Assembly (NCBI GenBank): GCA_022766785.1 | Contig: JALEOL010000084.1 | Span: 1-33,613 of the forward strand | Reading direction: 5' to 3' | DNA from: Oscillospiraceae bacterium | GTDB lineage: Bacteria; Bacillota; Clostridia; Oscillospirales; Ruminococcaceae | DNA length: 33,613 nt | Part shown: positions 21,468 to 29,503 of the stretch, one piece after another | How the letters are laid out: each line of letters opens with the position of its first letter | Position numbering within the stretch: the stretch's first letter is position 1 | Notes under the pieces: generated by a model | The model's input: only the letters and a program-made list of their open reading frames with translations | The model's database searches: none | What the model was told of the DNA's origin: nothing | Translations under genes and position numbers: made by a program

Positions 21468-22967
21468 ATGGACAGAGATGATAACAGACTTCCGGGTACC
21501 GCGCCGGAGGAGATGAATCTCATATCCGAGCCTGTCCGCGCGGATAGCACCAGGGGCAGCCGGACTGCCGATGATATGGCGATCCCGCCGGTACAGGAAG
21601 ATGCCGCACAGCCCGAGAATACCGGTGTGAAATGTTCCGTTGCAGCTCAGCAGGATAATTCCCGTGAGGGAGTTCAGGATAATGCGCTGCCGGAGAATAT
21701 TCCGGTACAGGACAGCTCTCGATCAGATAAGAACGGGGAAAGCGAACAAGTCACCACCGGTGTTGATGAGCAGGAGCAGCGCATGTCCGACAGCGACGTA
21801 ATGCGGCACACTGCTTCATTGTGGCGCTACAGGACGGTCGCGGAGAACGGGACGGAGCTTCACACCGAATACCACGGAAAGTACACCAGGACGGGTATCG
21901 GCGAGATGATCGGCGCCCGGGTCCGCGGAAAAAAGCACAAGCATGAGGGCACCAACTGCGACGACTGGTTCGAGACCGCTGTCGCGGACGGCTGCTTTAT
22001 CGCTGTGGTGGCGGACGGCGCCGGTTCAAAGCAGCTGTCGAGAATTGGAGCGAGGGTCAGCTGCGAGAGCGCGGTGGAGTACCTAAAGACTGCGATCCCG
22101 GAGATGTTCGCACAGGACTCGGGGATTAGGTCAAAGCTAAGCGGCGATATGTCCGGGGAGGATTTCCTGGGGGCGTGCGGTCAGTTCGCGGCAATGATCA
22201 GAAAATCAGCGGAAACGGCTTTCGACAGCGTGATAAAGAAGCTGAAAAGCCTGTATTCCGACCAGAACTATATATCCACCCTGGGGCGAAATCCCACGCT
22301 TGCCGATATGGGAAGCACGTTCCTGGCGGCGGTGGCTGTTCCCGTGGAGGTAAACGGCGAGCGGCAGCGTTTCGTGGTCACTTTGCAGATAGGTGACGGC
22401 TGTATCTGCGCCATTGACAGCAAGGCGGATCACAACGGCTGCTTCCGTCTGCTGGGAGAAGCCGACAGCGGTGCATACTCCGGAGAAACGGAGTTTCTTT
22501 CAGAAAGAACTGTGTCGGAGGGGGTAATTGCCCGAAAGATCCGCATAAGCCGCGGCAGATCAGACATATTAATGCTGATGAGCGACGGCGTTGCCGACGA
22601 CTATTTCCCGGCGCAGCCCATGATGAAGCGGCTGTACCTCGACCTGTGGCTTAACGGCATTCTTCCGATGAGGGACGGGTGCCAGGGGCGGAAGGAGCCT
22701 GAACCGCTGAAATTCCCGGCGGTCACTCCCGAGCAGCAGCCGGTGGCGATACAGTACGCAAAGCAGCTGCTGAGCGAAAACTCCGACGACGCAGTGAACG
22801 AGCTGTGGGATTCCCGGGATACGCTTGCGCCCTACTCCCTTGCGGCGTGGGGAAGCTCCCTCGGGGACAGACCGGATAACCGGCTCCAGAGCTGGCTGGA
22901 TAATTACAACGAGCGCGGCAGCTTCGATGACCGCACGCTTGTTGTGATGAATTTTGACGTCGAGTGA
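21468..22967 (+). CDS. PP2C-type protein phosphatase with disordered N-terminus
   Basis: A 499-residue protein. Residues 1 to about 115 are acidic and low-complexity (Glu, Asp, Gln, Asn, Pro, Ser). The PP2C domain follows, with metal ligands in GTNCDDWFE (about 161-169), VVADGAGS (Asp183-Gly184), LMLMSDGVADD and the final DDRTLVVM (Asp487/488). It should remove phosphate from Ser/Thr targets of the kinase encoded next. A long insert near residues 380-470 before the last motif sets it apart from plain PP2C. The ribosome site is GGGGG, 11 bases after the vWA gene, so the two are tightly co-expressed. Confidence 0.9.
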   Translation: MDRDDNRLPGTAPEEMNLISEPVRADSTRGSRTADDMAIPPVQEDAAQPENTGVKCSVAAQQDNSREGVQDNALPENIPVQDSSRSDKNGESEQVTTGVDEQEQRMSDSDVMRHTASLWRYRTVAENGTELHTEYHGKYTRTGIGEMIGARVRGKKHKHEGTNCDDWFETAVADGCFIAVVADGAGSKQLSRIGARVSCESAVEYLKTAIPEMFAQDSGIRSKLSGDMSGEDFLGACGQFAAMIRKSAETAFDSVIKKLKSLYSDQNYISTLGRNPTLADMGSTFLAAVAVPVEVNGERQRFVVTLQIGDGCICAIDSKADHNGCFRLLGEADSGAYSGETEFLSERTVSEGVIARKIRISRGRSDILMLMSDGVADDYFPAQPMMKRLYLDLWLNGILPMRDGCQGRKEPEPLKFPAVTPEQQPVAIQYAKQLLSENSDDAVNELWDSRDTLAPYSLAAWGSSLGDRPDNRLQSWLDNYNERGSFDDRTLVVMNFDVE

Positions 22968-23221
22968 TATTTCCCGTCAATATAACGGACGGTAATGCGG
23001 CGAGACCACCGACAGCTTTCTGGGGAAAACCACATTGCCGGATCAGCAGGCAGTGATCGGATATATTATGCGCGACTTAAAGTGATATTATAAAAAGATA
23101 TTACGGAGCGTATATATTGAGAGCGTGGTTTTCTGCTGAATTATCACCCGGAGCAAGCACGAAAAAATACTCGCGGAATAATTTCGATAAATATAACAGA
23201 AGGTAAAAGGCTGGTGAGAGT
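22968..23221 (+). other. 254-base gap between phosphatase and kinase genes
   Basis: No convincing gene, terminator or consensus promoter was seen. The right half is AT-rich (TATTATAAAAAGATATTAC around 23080-23100) and could hold a weak internal promoter. Confidence 0.35.
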
Positions 23222-24700
23222 GTGAGAAGCGGCGAGATAGTGACTGCGGCGCTGGAGGGCGGCGGAACGATAGAGTTCGTATATGACGCGAACGCTCCGC
23301 GCGGCGGTATGAAGCACACCTTTTTCACACCCGACAGGCAGTACGCCGTACAGTTTTTCAACGACCCTTCGGACGGAATGAACCCGAATATACAGGATCG
23401 TATCCGCACGATAGTCGGGGTGTACAATCCCACCTTGTCGGAGGAAAACGGCGGCGCCATGGGCAACACGGAAAAGACGGCGGAGTATTTCCGCAGCCGT
23501 TTCTGCTGGCCGGTGGCGATAGTCAGCAGCCCTGAGTTCGGGATAGTGTGCCCGGCTTACCCGAAAAGGTTTTTCTTCGGGGAGGGCGCTTCCACCGCCG
23601 GACTTAACCTCAAGGGAAAGGACAAAAAGAGCAACTGGTTCACCGGCAGAATGAGGAAATACATAAGCCCCGGCGAGCTTGGAGATTTCCGGACGATGCT
23701 TGGAGCGGCGATCTGCCTTTCAAGAAGCATTCGAAGAATGCACCAGGCAGGGCTTGCGCATTCCGACCTTTCCTGCAACAACGTGCTTATCGACCCACAG
23801 ACGGGAAGCACGGTGGTTATCGATATAGATTCGCTGGTCGTACCGGGGAAATATCCCCCGGAGGTATGTGGCACAAAGGGGTATATCGCCCCGGAGGTGA
23901 TCGCGACCATGGAGTACGACCCCGGTGATCCCAGGCGGTGCCTGCCCTGTGTTTCGACAGACCTGCACGCGCTGCCGGTGCTTATTTACGAATACCTGTT
24001 CCTGCGGCATCCGCTTGTAGGACCTAAGGTATACAGCACAGCCTCGGCGGAGGAGGACGACTTCCTCGGCATGGGACCGATGGCTACATTCATTGAAAAT
24101 CCCACGGACAAAAGCAACAGACCCCCTGACCTGAAAGTGACGATACAGTCGCTGTCAAAGGGTCTGGAGAAGCTCTTCCTGCGCGCTTTCGTTGACGGAC
24201 TTCACGATCCGTCGGAGCGCCCCACCGCAATGGAGTGGGAGAGCGAGCTGCTGAAAGCGTGGGACAGACTCAGACGGTGTGAAAATCCACGCTGCGAGAA
24301 AAAGTGGTTCATTCTCAGAGATGAGAACGATCCGGTATGCCCCTTCTGTAAAACACGAGTTACGGACAGGATCATCAGGCTCACCTTAAAGAGCGGGGTG
24401 CGGGGCAAAAAGGGCATCTACAGGGACTGCGGCGAGATCATCGCGTATGATCAGATGCCGCTGTACGACTGGCATGTCTATTCCAATGTCCATAACGATG
24501 AAAAGGCGAGCACCGAAATGCGTGCATATATCTGCAAGCACAGAGGAATGTGGCTGCTCGTCAACAACGGCGTCGAGGGAATGACTTCCCCGACTGGAAG
24601 GCTTGTTCCAAAGGGACAGGCGGTCGAGCTACGCAACGGAGCTGTATTCCGCATGACCGACCGTGAGAACGGTCTTTTGTGCGAGGTATCGGTGTACTGA
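23222..24700 (+). CDS. Atypical protein kinase with zinc ribbon (TerY-linked)
   Basis: A 492-residue protein starting at GTG; AAAAGG lies about 13 bases upstream. The kinase fold (about 10-350) shows a catalytic loop HSDLSCNN (His180, Asp182, Asn187), a DID in place of DFG (201-203), and GTKGYIAPEV as activation segment. The usual ATP-anchoring Lys of the VAIK motif reads Gln44 (YAVQFF). A zinc ribbon follows (Cys353, 358, 373, 376), then a beta-rich C-terminal region with an FHA-like look (GQAVELRNGAVFRM). It completes the vWA/PP2C/kinase triad of Ter systems. Activity is likely but the missing Lys leaves open a pseudokinase. Confidence 0.88.
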   Translation: MRSGEIVTAALEGGGTIEFVYDANAPRGGMKHTFFTPDRQYAVQFFNDPSDGMNPNIQDRIRTIVGVYNPTLSEENGGAMGNTEKTAEYFRSRFCWPVAIVSSPEFGIVCPAYPKRFFFGEGASTAGLNLKGKDKKSNWFTGRMRKYISPGELGDFRTMLGAAICLSRSIRRMHQAGLAHSDLSCNNVLIDPQTGSTVVIDIDSLVVPGKYPPEVCGTKGYIAPEVIATMEYDPGDPRRCLPCVSTDLHALPVLIYEYLFLRHPLVGPKVYSTASAEEDDFLGMGPMATFIENPTDKSNRPPDLKVTIQSLSKGLEKLFLRAFVDGLHDPSERPTAMEWESELLKAWDRLRRCENPRCEKKWFILRDENDPVCPFCKTRVTDRIIRLTLKSGVRGKKGIYRDCGEIIAYDQMPLYDWHVYSNVHNDEKASTEMRAYICKHRGMWLLVNNGVEGMTSPTGRLVPKGQAVELRNGAVFRMTDRENGLLCEVSVY

Positions 24701-24721
24701 CGTCTCGAGAGAGGAAAGAAT

Positions 24722-27454
24722 ATGAAGCAATTTGGTTTAACAGACAGTCAGGCTGAGGAGTCCCGTAAGAAATACGGCGACAACTCCATGACAGAGCAGG
24801 CTTCCGAGAGCTTCTGGGATAAGCTCAAGGGCAACCTCGGCGACCCGATGATAAAGATACTCATCGTGGCGCTGCTTATCAACATCGTTCTGGCGATACT
24901 TGGTATCACCGGGGTCATCAGCGAGGGCGCACCGGAGTGGTATGAGCCGCTTGGTATTTTCATAGCTATCGCACTGGCAACGCTGGTTTCCACATTCTCT
25001 GAGTACAGAAACGAGAACGCATTCCAGAAATTGCAGGAAGAAGCCTCCCGTATCATGTGCAAGGTCTACCGCAACGGAGTTATCACAGAGGTAGCTATCA
25101 ACGATATCGTTGTAGGCGACGCAATTCTTTTGCAGGCAGGCGACAAGATACCTGCCGACGGTATCCTGATAGACGGCGACCTCAAGGTAGACCAGTCGGT
25201 GCTCAACGGCGAGAGCCGCGAGGCTAAGAAGCTGGCTGTTTCCGAGGGCTGGACTGACACTGACGAGAGCCTTAACTTCGACAACGAGCATAAGGTGTTC
25301 AGAGGCAGCGTAGTCTGCTCCGGCAACGCGGTAATGGAAGTCACAGTTGTAGGCGACAAGTCGGTTTACGGCAAGATAGCAAGCGAGTTACAGACGGACG
25401 ACGACCGCGATACTCCCCTTAAAGTAAAGCTTGGCAAGCTCGCCGGCGGTATCTCAAAGTTCGGCTACATCGGCGGTATCGCTATCGCAGTCGCAATGCT
25501 GGTAAAGACGCTGTTCCTTGCTCCCGGCGGAGTTGAGGCAGTTCTGTTCGCAGGCGGAGAATTTCAGTGGGTAGCGCTTGTCAACGCTGTTATCCAGTCG
25601 GTAATGCTGGCGGTCATCATCATCGTTATGGCAGTTCCCGAGGGTCTGCCGCTTATGATAGCGATAGTTTCGGCGCAGAACATGGGCAAAATGCTCAAGG
25701 ATAACGTCCTTGTAAGAAAGGTCGCAGGTATCGAGACCGCAGGTTCCCTCAATATCCTGTTCTCCGATAAGACCGGTACTATCACCAAGGGCAAGCTGGA
25801 GGCTGTCACCTTTATTGACGGCGGTCTGAACGAGTCAAAGACCTACGCAGAGGTAGGCGGCAAGCTGAAAGACATTCTGTCCCTGTCAATTCACAAGAAC
25901 ACCCTGTCGGTGATCTCCGGCGAGGGCAAGGATATGAGAGTTATCGGCGGCAACGCGACTGAGCGCGCTATCTTAGGCTTTGCGGCAGGGGAAAGCTGTT
26001 CCGCGAACGTCGCCGCCGTGGGCAATATCCCGTTCAATTCCACGAACAAGTACTCCGCAACACAGGTCAAGGGCGACTACGACCTGACGCTGATAAAGGG
26101 CGCACCGGAGAAGATACTCCAGAGATGCTCGCACTACTGGGGCGTTGACGGTGAGAAGAAGCCGTTTGATATGGCTGAACTCAACAAGCGTATTGACGAG
26201 CTTGCAAACCGCGCTATCAGAGTGCTTGCTATCGCAACAAGCGAGGACGCTCTCGGCGAGGAGTCGCTGCCCGAGGGCAACAACTGGACTCTTGTAGGCG
26301 TTGTGGGGATCCGTGACGAGGTTCGCCCTGAGTCTGTCACCGCTATCGCTGAAGTTAAGGGCGCAGGCGTACAGGTAGTCATGATCACCGGCGACCGCAA
26401 GGAGACCGCAGTTGCTATCGCAAAGGACGCAGGTTTGCTGGAGAAGGACACCGATGTGGTGCTCACCTCCGACGAGCTTGCAAAGCTGTCTGACGAGGAG
26501 ATAAAGCAGAAGCTGCCGAACATTCGCGTTATCGCGAGAGCGCTTCCCTCCGACAAGAGCCGTCTGGTTCGTCTGGCACAGGAGCTTGACCTTGTTGCAG
26601 GCATGACCGGCGACGGCGTGAACGACTCCCCGGCGCTGAAAAAGGCGGACGTTGGCTTCGCAATGGGCGGCGGTACGGAAGTCGCAAAGGAAGCGAGCGA
26701 CATCGTTATCCTGGACGACAACTTCAACTCTATCGACCGGGCTATCCTGTACGGACGTACTATCTTCAATTCTATCAGAAAGTTTATCGTATTCCAGCTC
26801 ACTATCAACGTATCTGCGGTGCTTATCAGCTTTATCTGTCCGCTTATCGGTCTGGCAAATCCGCTGTCGGTTATCCAGATCCTGTGGGTAAACCTCGTAA
26901 TGGACACCCTCGCGGCGCTTGCATTCGGCGGCGAGCCGGCGCTCAGCCGTTATATGCGTGAAAAGCCGAAGCGCAGAACTGAGCATATCATCAGCAAGAA
27001 CATGATGTCGCAGATAGTCACCGGCGCAGCGTGGACGTTTATCCTGTCGCTTGCAATGCTTGTTCTTGGCACATTTGACGCCGACCCGAATAACCCCGGA
27101 ATAAGCTTCCTCGAAAGCTGGGGCATAGTCCGTGACAGCAATATCAAGGGCGAGGCTCACGCTTATCTGCACACCGCTTACTTTGCGTTCTTCATCTTCA
27201 TTGCGGTATTCAACGCGTTCAATGCAAGAACCGACCGCCTGAACCTGTTCGACAACCTGAAAAAGAACAAGGGCTTCCTGACGGTATTCGGCATTATCGC
27301 AGTGGTTCAGATACTGATGACCTATCTGGGCGGCGCGATACTCAGCGGATATGGTCTGACTATCGAGTGGCTGCTGGTACTCGGCATGGCTATCTCAATC
27401 ATACCGATAGACCTTATCAGAAAGGCTATCGCGAACGCTTCTTCAAAGAACTGA
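24722..27454 (+). CDS. P-type Ca2+-transporting ATPase
   Basis: A 910-residue P2-type pump that exports Ca2+ across the membrane using ATP. It has an N-terminal cation-ATPase domain, an actuator motif LNGESREAKK (161-170), the M4 ion-binding motif PEGLP (306-310), phosphorylated Asp349 in DKTGT, the nucleotide domain with KGAPEKILQ, MITGDRKETA and GDGVNDSPALKKAD, and a C-terminal six-helix bundle. The layout is of the PMCA/SERCA-like bacterial type. It begins 21 bases after the kinase gene with GAGAGGAAAG before the ATG. In a Ter-type operon the usual integral membrane protein is TerC; here this pump takes that position, which links the cluster to calcium. Confidence 0.95.
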   Translation: MKQFGLTDSQAEESRKKYGDNSMTEQASESFWDKLKGNLGDPMIKILIVALLINIVLAILGITGVISEGAPEWYEPLGIFIAIALATLVSTFSEYRNENAFQKLQEEASRIMCKVYRNGVITEVAINDIVVGDAILLQAGDKIPADGILIDGDLKVDQSVLNGESREAKKLAVSEGWTDTDESLNFDNEHKVFRGSVVCSGNAVMEVTVVGDKSVYGKIASELQTDDDRDTPLKVKLGKLAGGISKFGYIGGIAIAVAMLVKTLFLAPGGVEAVLFAGGEFQWVALVNAVIQSVMLAVIIIVMAVPEGLPLMIAIVSAQNMGKMLKDNVLVRKVAGIETAGSLNILFSDKTGTITKGKLEAVTFIDGGLNESKTYAEVGGKLKDILSLSIHKNTLSVISGEGKDMRVIGGNATERAILGFAAGESCSANVAAVGNIPFNSTNKYSATQVKGDYDLTLIKGAPEKILQRCSHYWGVDGEKKPFDMAELNKRIDELANRAIRVLAIATSEDALGEESLPEGNNWTLVGVVGIRDEVRPESVTAIAEVKGAGVQVVMITGDRKETAVAIAKDAGLLEKDTDVVLTSDELAKLSDEEIKQKLPNIRVIARALPSDKSRLVRLAQELDLVAGMTGDGVNDSPALKKADVGFAMGGGTEVAKEASDIVILDDNFNSIDRAILYGRTIFNSIRKFIVFQLTINVSAVLISFICPLIGLANPLSVIQILWVNLVMDTLAALAFGGEPALSRYMREKPKRRTEHIISKNMMSQIVTGAAWTFILSLAMLVLGTFDADPNNPGISFLESWGIVRDSNIKGEAHAYLHTAYFAFFIFIAVFNAFNARTDRLNLFDNLKKNKGFLTVFGIIAVVQILMTYLGGAILSGYGLTIEWLLVLGMAISIIPIDLIRKAIANASSKN

Positions 27455-27470
27455 TAAACTTACGGCAAAC

Positions 27471-27493
27471 GGGCGCTGAGTTACACAGCGCCC
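27471..27493 (+). repeat. Intercistronic hairpin between Ca2+ ATPase and TerD genes
   Basis: GGGCGCTG and CAGCGCCC are perfect 8-base arms with a 7-base loop. There is no T tract, so it more likely stabilises or attenuates the mRNA than ends it. Confidence 0.65.
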
Positions 27494-27523
27494 CAGCCGG
27501 CGACATAAAAGGAGGAAAACAAA

Positions 27524-28108
27524 ATGGCAGTAAATCTTTCAAAGGGTCAGAGAGTAAGTCTTGATAAGTCAGTTACACTGGCTAGGATCGGTCTGGGCTG
27601 GGATACCAACCGCTATGACGGCGGTCAGGATTTCGACCTTGACGCGAGCGTGTTCCTTCTGGGTGCGAACGGAAAGGTGCTCCGTGACGAGGACTTCGTA
27701 TTCTACAACAACCTCAACGGCAGAAACGGCGCGGTAGTTCACACCGGCGATAACCGTACCGGCGAGGGCGACGGCGACGATGAGGCTATAATCATCGACT
27801 TTACAAAGATACCGCCTGAGATCGAGAAGATCGCAGTGACTGTTACAATTTTCGACGCACAGCAGCGCAACCAGAACTTCGGTCAGGTATCCAACGCTTA
27901 TGTCAGAGTAGTGAAGATCGACAATCCCGACGACGTAAACGGCGAGGAGGTAATTCACTTCGACCTGATGGAGGAGTTCTCCATTGAGACTGCGCTGGTA
28001 GTATGCGAGGTTTACCGCTACAACGGCGACTGGAAGTTCAACGCAGTCGCAGCAGGTTATCAGGGCGGACTTGAGGCGCTCTGCCGCGCTTACGGCGTGA
28101 ACATCTGA
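27524..28108 (+). CDS. TerD-family calcium-binding protein 2
   Basis: A 194-residue classical TerD/TerE-type protein. Hallmarks are AVNLSKGQRVSLDK at the start, GLGWDTNRYDGGQDFDLDAS (23-42), the acidic Ca2+ loop HTGDNRTGEGDGDDE (73-87), FDAQQRNQNFGQV and EVYRYNGDWKFNAVAAGYQ. It is closer to the standard form than the first TerD gene, as it lacks the insertion near residue 35. AAAGGAGG precedes the ATG. It follows the calcium pump and precedes a TerD-fusion gene. TerD proteins are abundant under stress in many Firmicutes and may buffer or sense Ca2+ at the membrane. Confidence 0.95.
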   Translation: MAVNLSKGQRVSLDKSVTLARIGLGWDTNRYDGGQDFDLDASVFLLGANGKVLRDEDFVFYNNLNGRNGAVVHTGDNRTGEGDGDDEAIIIDFTKIPPEIEKIAVTVTIFDAQQRNQNFGQVSNAYVRVVKIDNPDDVNGEEVIHFDLMEEFSIETALVVCEVYRYNGDWKFNAVAAGYQGGLEALCRAYGVNI

Positions 28109-28141
28109 TAAAACAGCAGATCTACCGGAGGGGGCAGCGGT

Positions 28142-29473
28142 TTGGCAACAATATATGATATTATCTCGGCAACGCCGGACAATGGTACCGCCGCGCTCCC
28201 ACCCGGAGAGTTTGAAGGTCCTGTTGTGATCGGCAGACCGATGAAGCTCCAGGGGAGAAATACCACGGTGTGGGCGCGTCACGGCGCTGTTATCGGTATT
28301 GAATCCCCCGGCGTCACGCTTGAGGGTCTCCGGGTGGAGATAACCGAGGGCGAGACTTCCGAGACGGCGATAAAGGCGAATTACCCCACAAATGTTTCCA
28401 ACGTCGAGGTGCTGGGTACCGTCAGCGGCTTCGGCGGCGAGGACGGCATGGCGGAGATACCGCGCACCCTGGCTTTGGGAGAGATGTCGCCGCAGGAAGA
28501 AAACAGCTTCCTGATGACGGTGGATATCCCGGCGGAGGCTGAGATAGTCTGTAGCCAGGGCGGAGTGACGTTCGTTCCGGATAAGCTGCCGGCCGGCAGG
28601 AGCGAGGTTAAGATAATCGTAGCCGCACCGGGCACTCCGGGGCTTGTGTATTCGGAGATACTGCTGAATTCCGCGTTCCGCAGGAGGATATACCTCAGCG
28701 GCAGGTTTTCGGCAGGCGCGCCGGCGGTGAAAGACCGTGTGATATTCACGGCGCAGAATGTCGTTCGCAAGCCGGCACCCAGCGTTCCGGAGCAGCCTAA
28801 GTCTATCTGTATCCCGTCCGTCCCGGCTTTTGTCCCGTCAATGGGAACAGGGACTCCGGGCAGCGGTGTTTCGGTGCAGGGCATGACCCAGGAGCGGAGA
28901 AAGACCACAGCAGAGCTTGCGGCGGCGCTCCGTCATGCGGCGGAGGAAAAAGCTCCGCTGGTGATGAAGCGCGGACAGCGTATCCCGGCGGCGCAGCTGG
29001 GCGAGAGCTTTTCTGTGTATCTCACGGGAGTGAAGCTGGGCGAGCTTGACGTCGACCCGTATGTGTTCATGCTTGACGGCAACGAAAAAAGCGTGGGCGA
29101 CGGCGGACTGGTGTTCTTCGGGAACACTTCCTCGCCGGACGGGGCGGTGAAATACGACAGCGAGGACGGCCACATCAGTGTAGAACCCGGCAGGATATCC
29201 CCCGGTGTAAAGCGGGTGGTGATCGCGTATTCGGTCTATTCCGGAACCAGTCGCAGAAATTTCTCGCTGGTGAAGGATCCGATACTGTCGCTGTACTCCG
29301 GCGGCAAAGAATGCGTCAGCTTCCCCATTGACGGGCTGACGAACGAAATTACGATAGTTGCTATGGAGATGTACCTGTATAAGGGCGAGTGGCGTATCTC
29401 ATCGGTCGGCTCGGGCTACCGTGACGGACTGGTGAAGCTGTGCAACCGCTATGGCATCGAGGTCAGCAGCTGA
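28142..29473 (+). CDS. Beta-helix/TerD-like fusion protein
   Basis: A 443-residue protein starting at TTG behind GGAGGGGG; no in-frame ATG offers a better start. Residues 1-95 look like a right-handed beta-helix (GPVVIGRPMKLQGRNTTVW, GVTLEGLRVEI), 96-205 form another beta-rich domain, 210-250 is a Pro/Ser linker and 272-443 is a TerD-like domain. The TerD part aligns with its neighbour (DVDPYVFML, GLVFFGN, EMYLYKGEWRISSVGSGY), but the acidic calcium loop has shrunk to DSEDGHIS, so calcium binding is probably lost. No signal peptide is present, so it is cytoplasmic. It may be a scaffold for the Ter-type complex. Confidence 0.85.
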   Translation: MATIYDIISATPDNGTAALPPGEFEGPVVIGRPMKLQGRNTTVWARHGAVIGIESPGVTLEGLRVEITEGETSETAIKANYPTNVSNVEVLGTVSGFGGEDGMAEIPRTLALGEMSPQEENSFLMTVDIPAEAEIVCSQGGVTFVPDKLPAGRSEVKIIVAAPGTPGLVYSEILLNSAFRRRIYLSGRFSAGAPAVKDRVIFTAQNVVRKPAPSVPEQPKSICIPSVPAFVPSMGTGTPGSGVSVQGMTQERRKTTAELAAALRHAAEEKAPLVMKRGQRIPAAQLGESFSVYLTGVKLGELDVDPYVFMLDGNEKSVGDGGLVFFGNTSSPDGAVKYDSEDGHISVEPGRISPGVKRVVIAYSVYSGTSRRNFSLVKDPILSLYSGGKECVSFPIDGLTNEITIVAMEMYLYKGEWRISSVGSGYRDGLVKLCNRYGIEVSS

Positions 29474-29503
29474 TACCAAACATGAGAGGAAAGGTCTGGC
29501 AGA

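Noticed and set aside
22994-23092. Short open frame of about 32 codons in the gap before the kinase gene
   Set aside because: No ribosome site, no hydrophobic or other pattern; not supported.
25973-27172. 399-codon open frame on the minus strand
   Set aside because: Antisense of the Ca2+ ATPase gene; no motifs.
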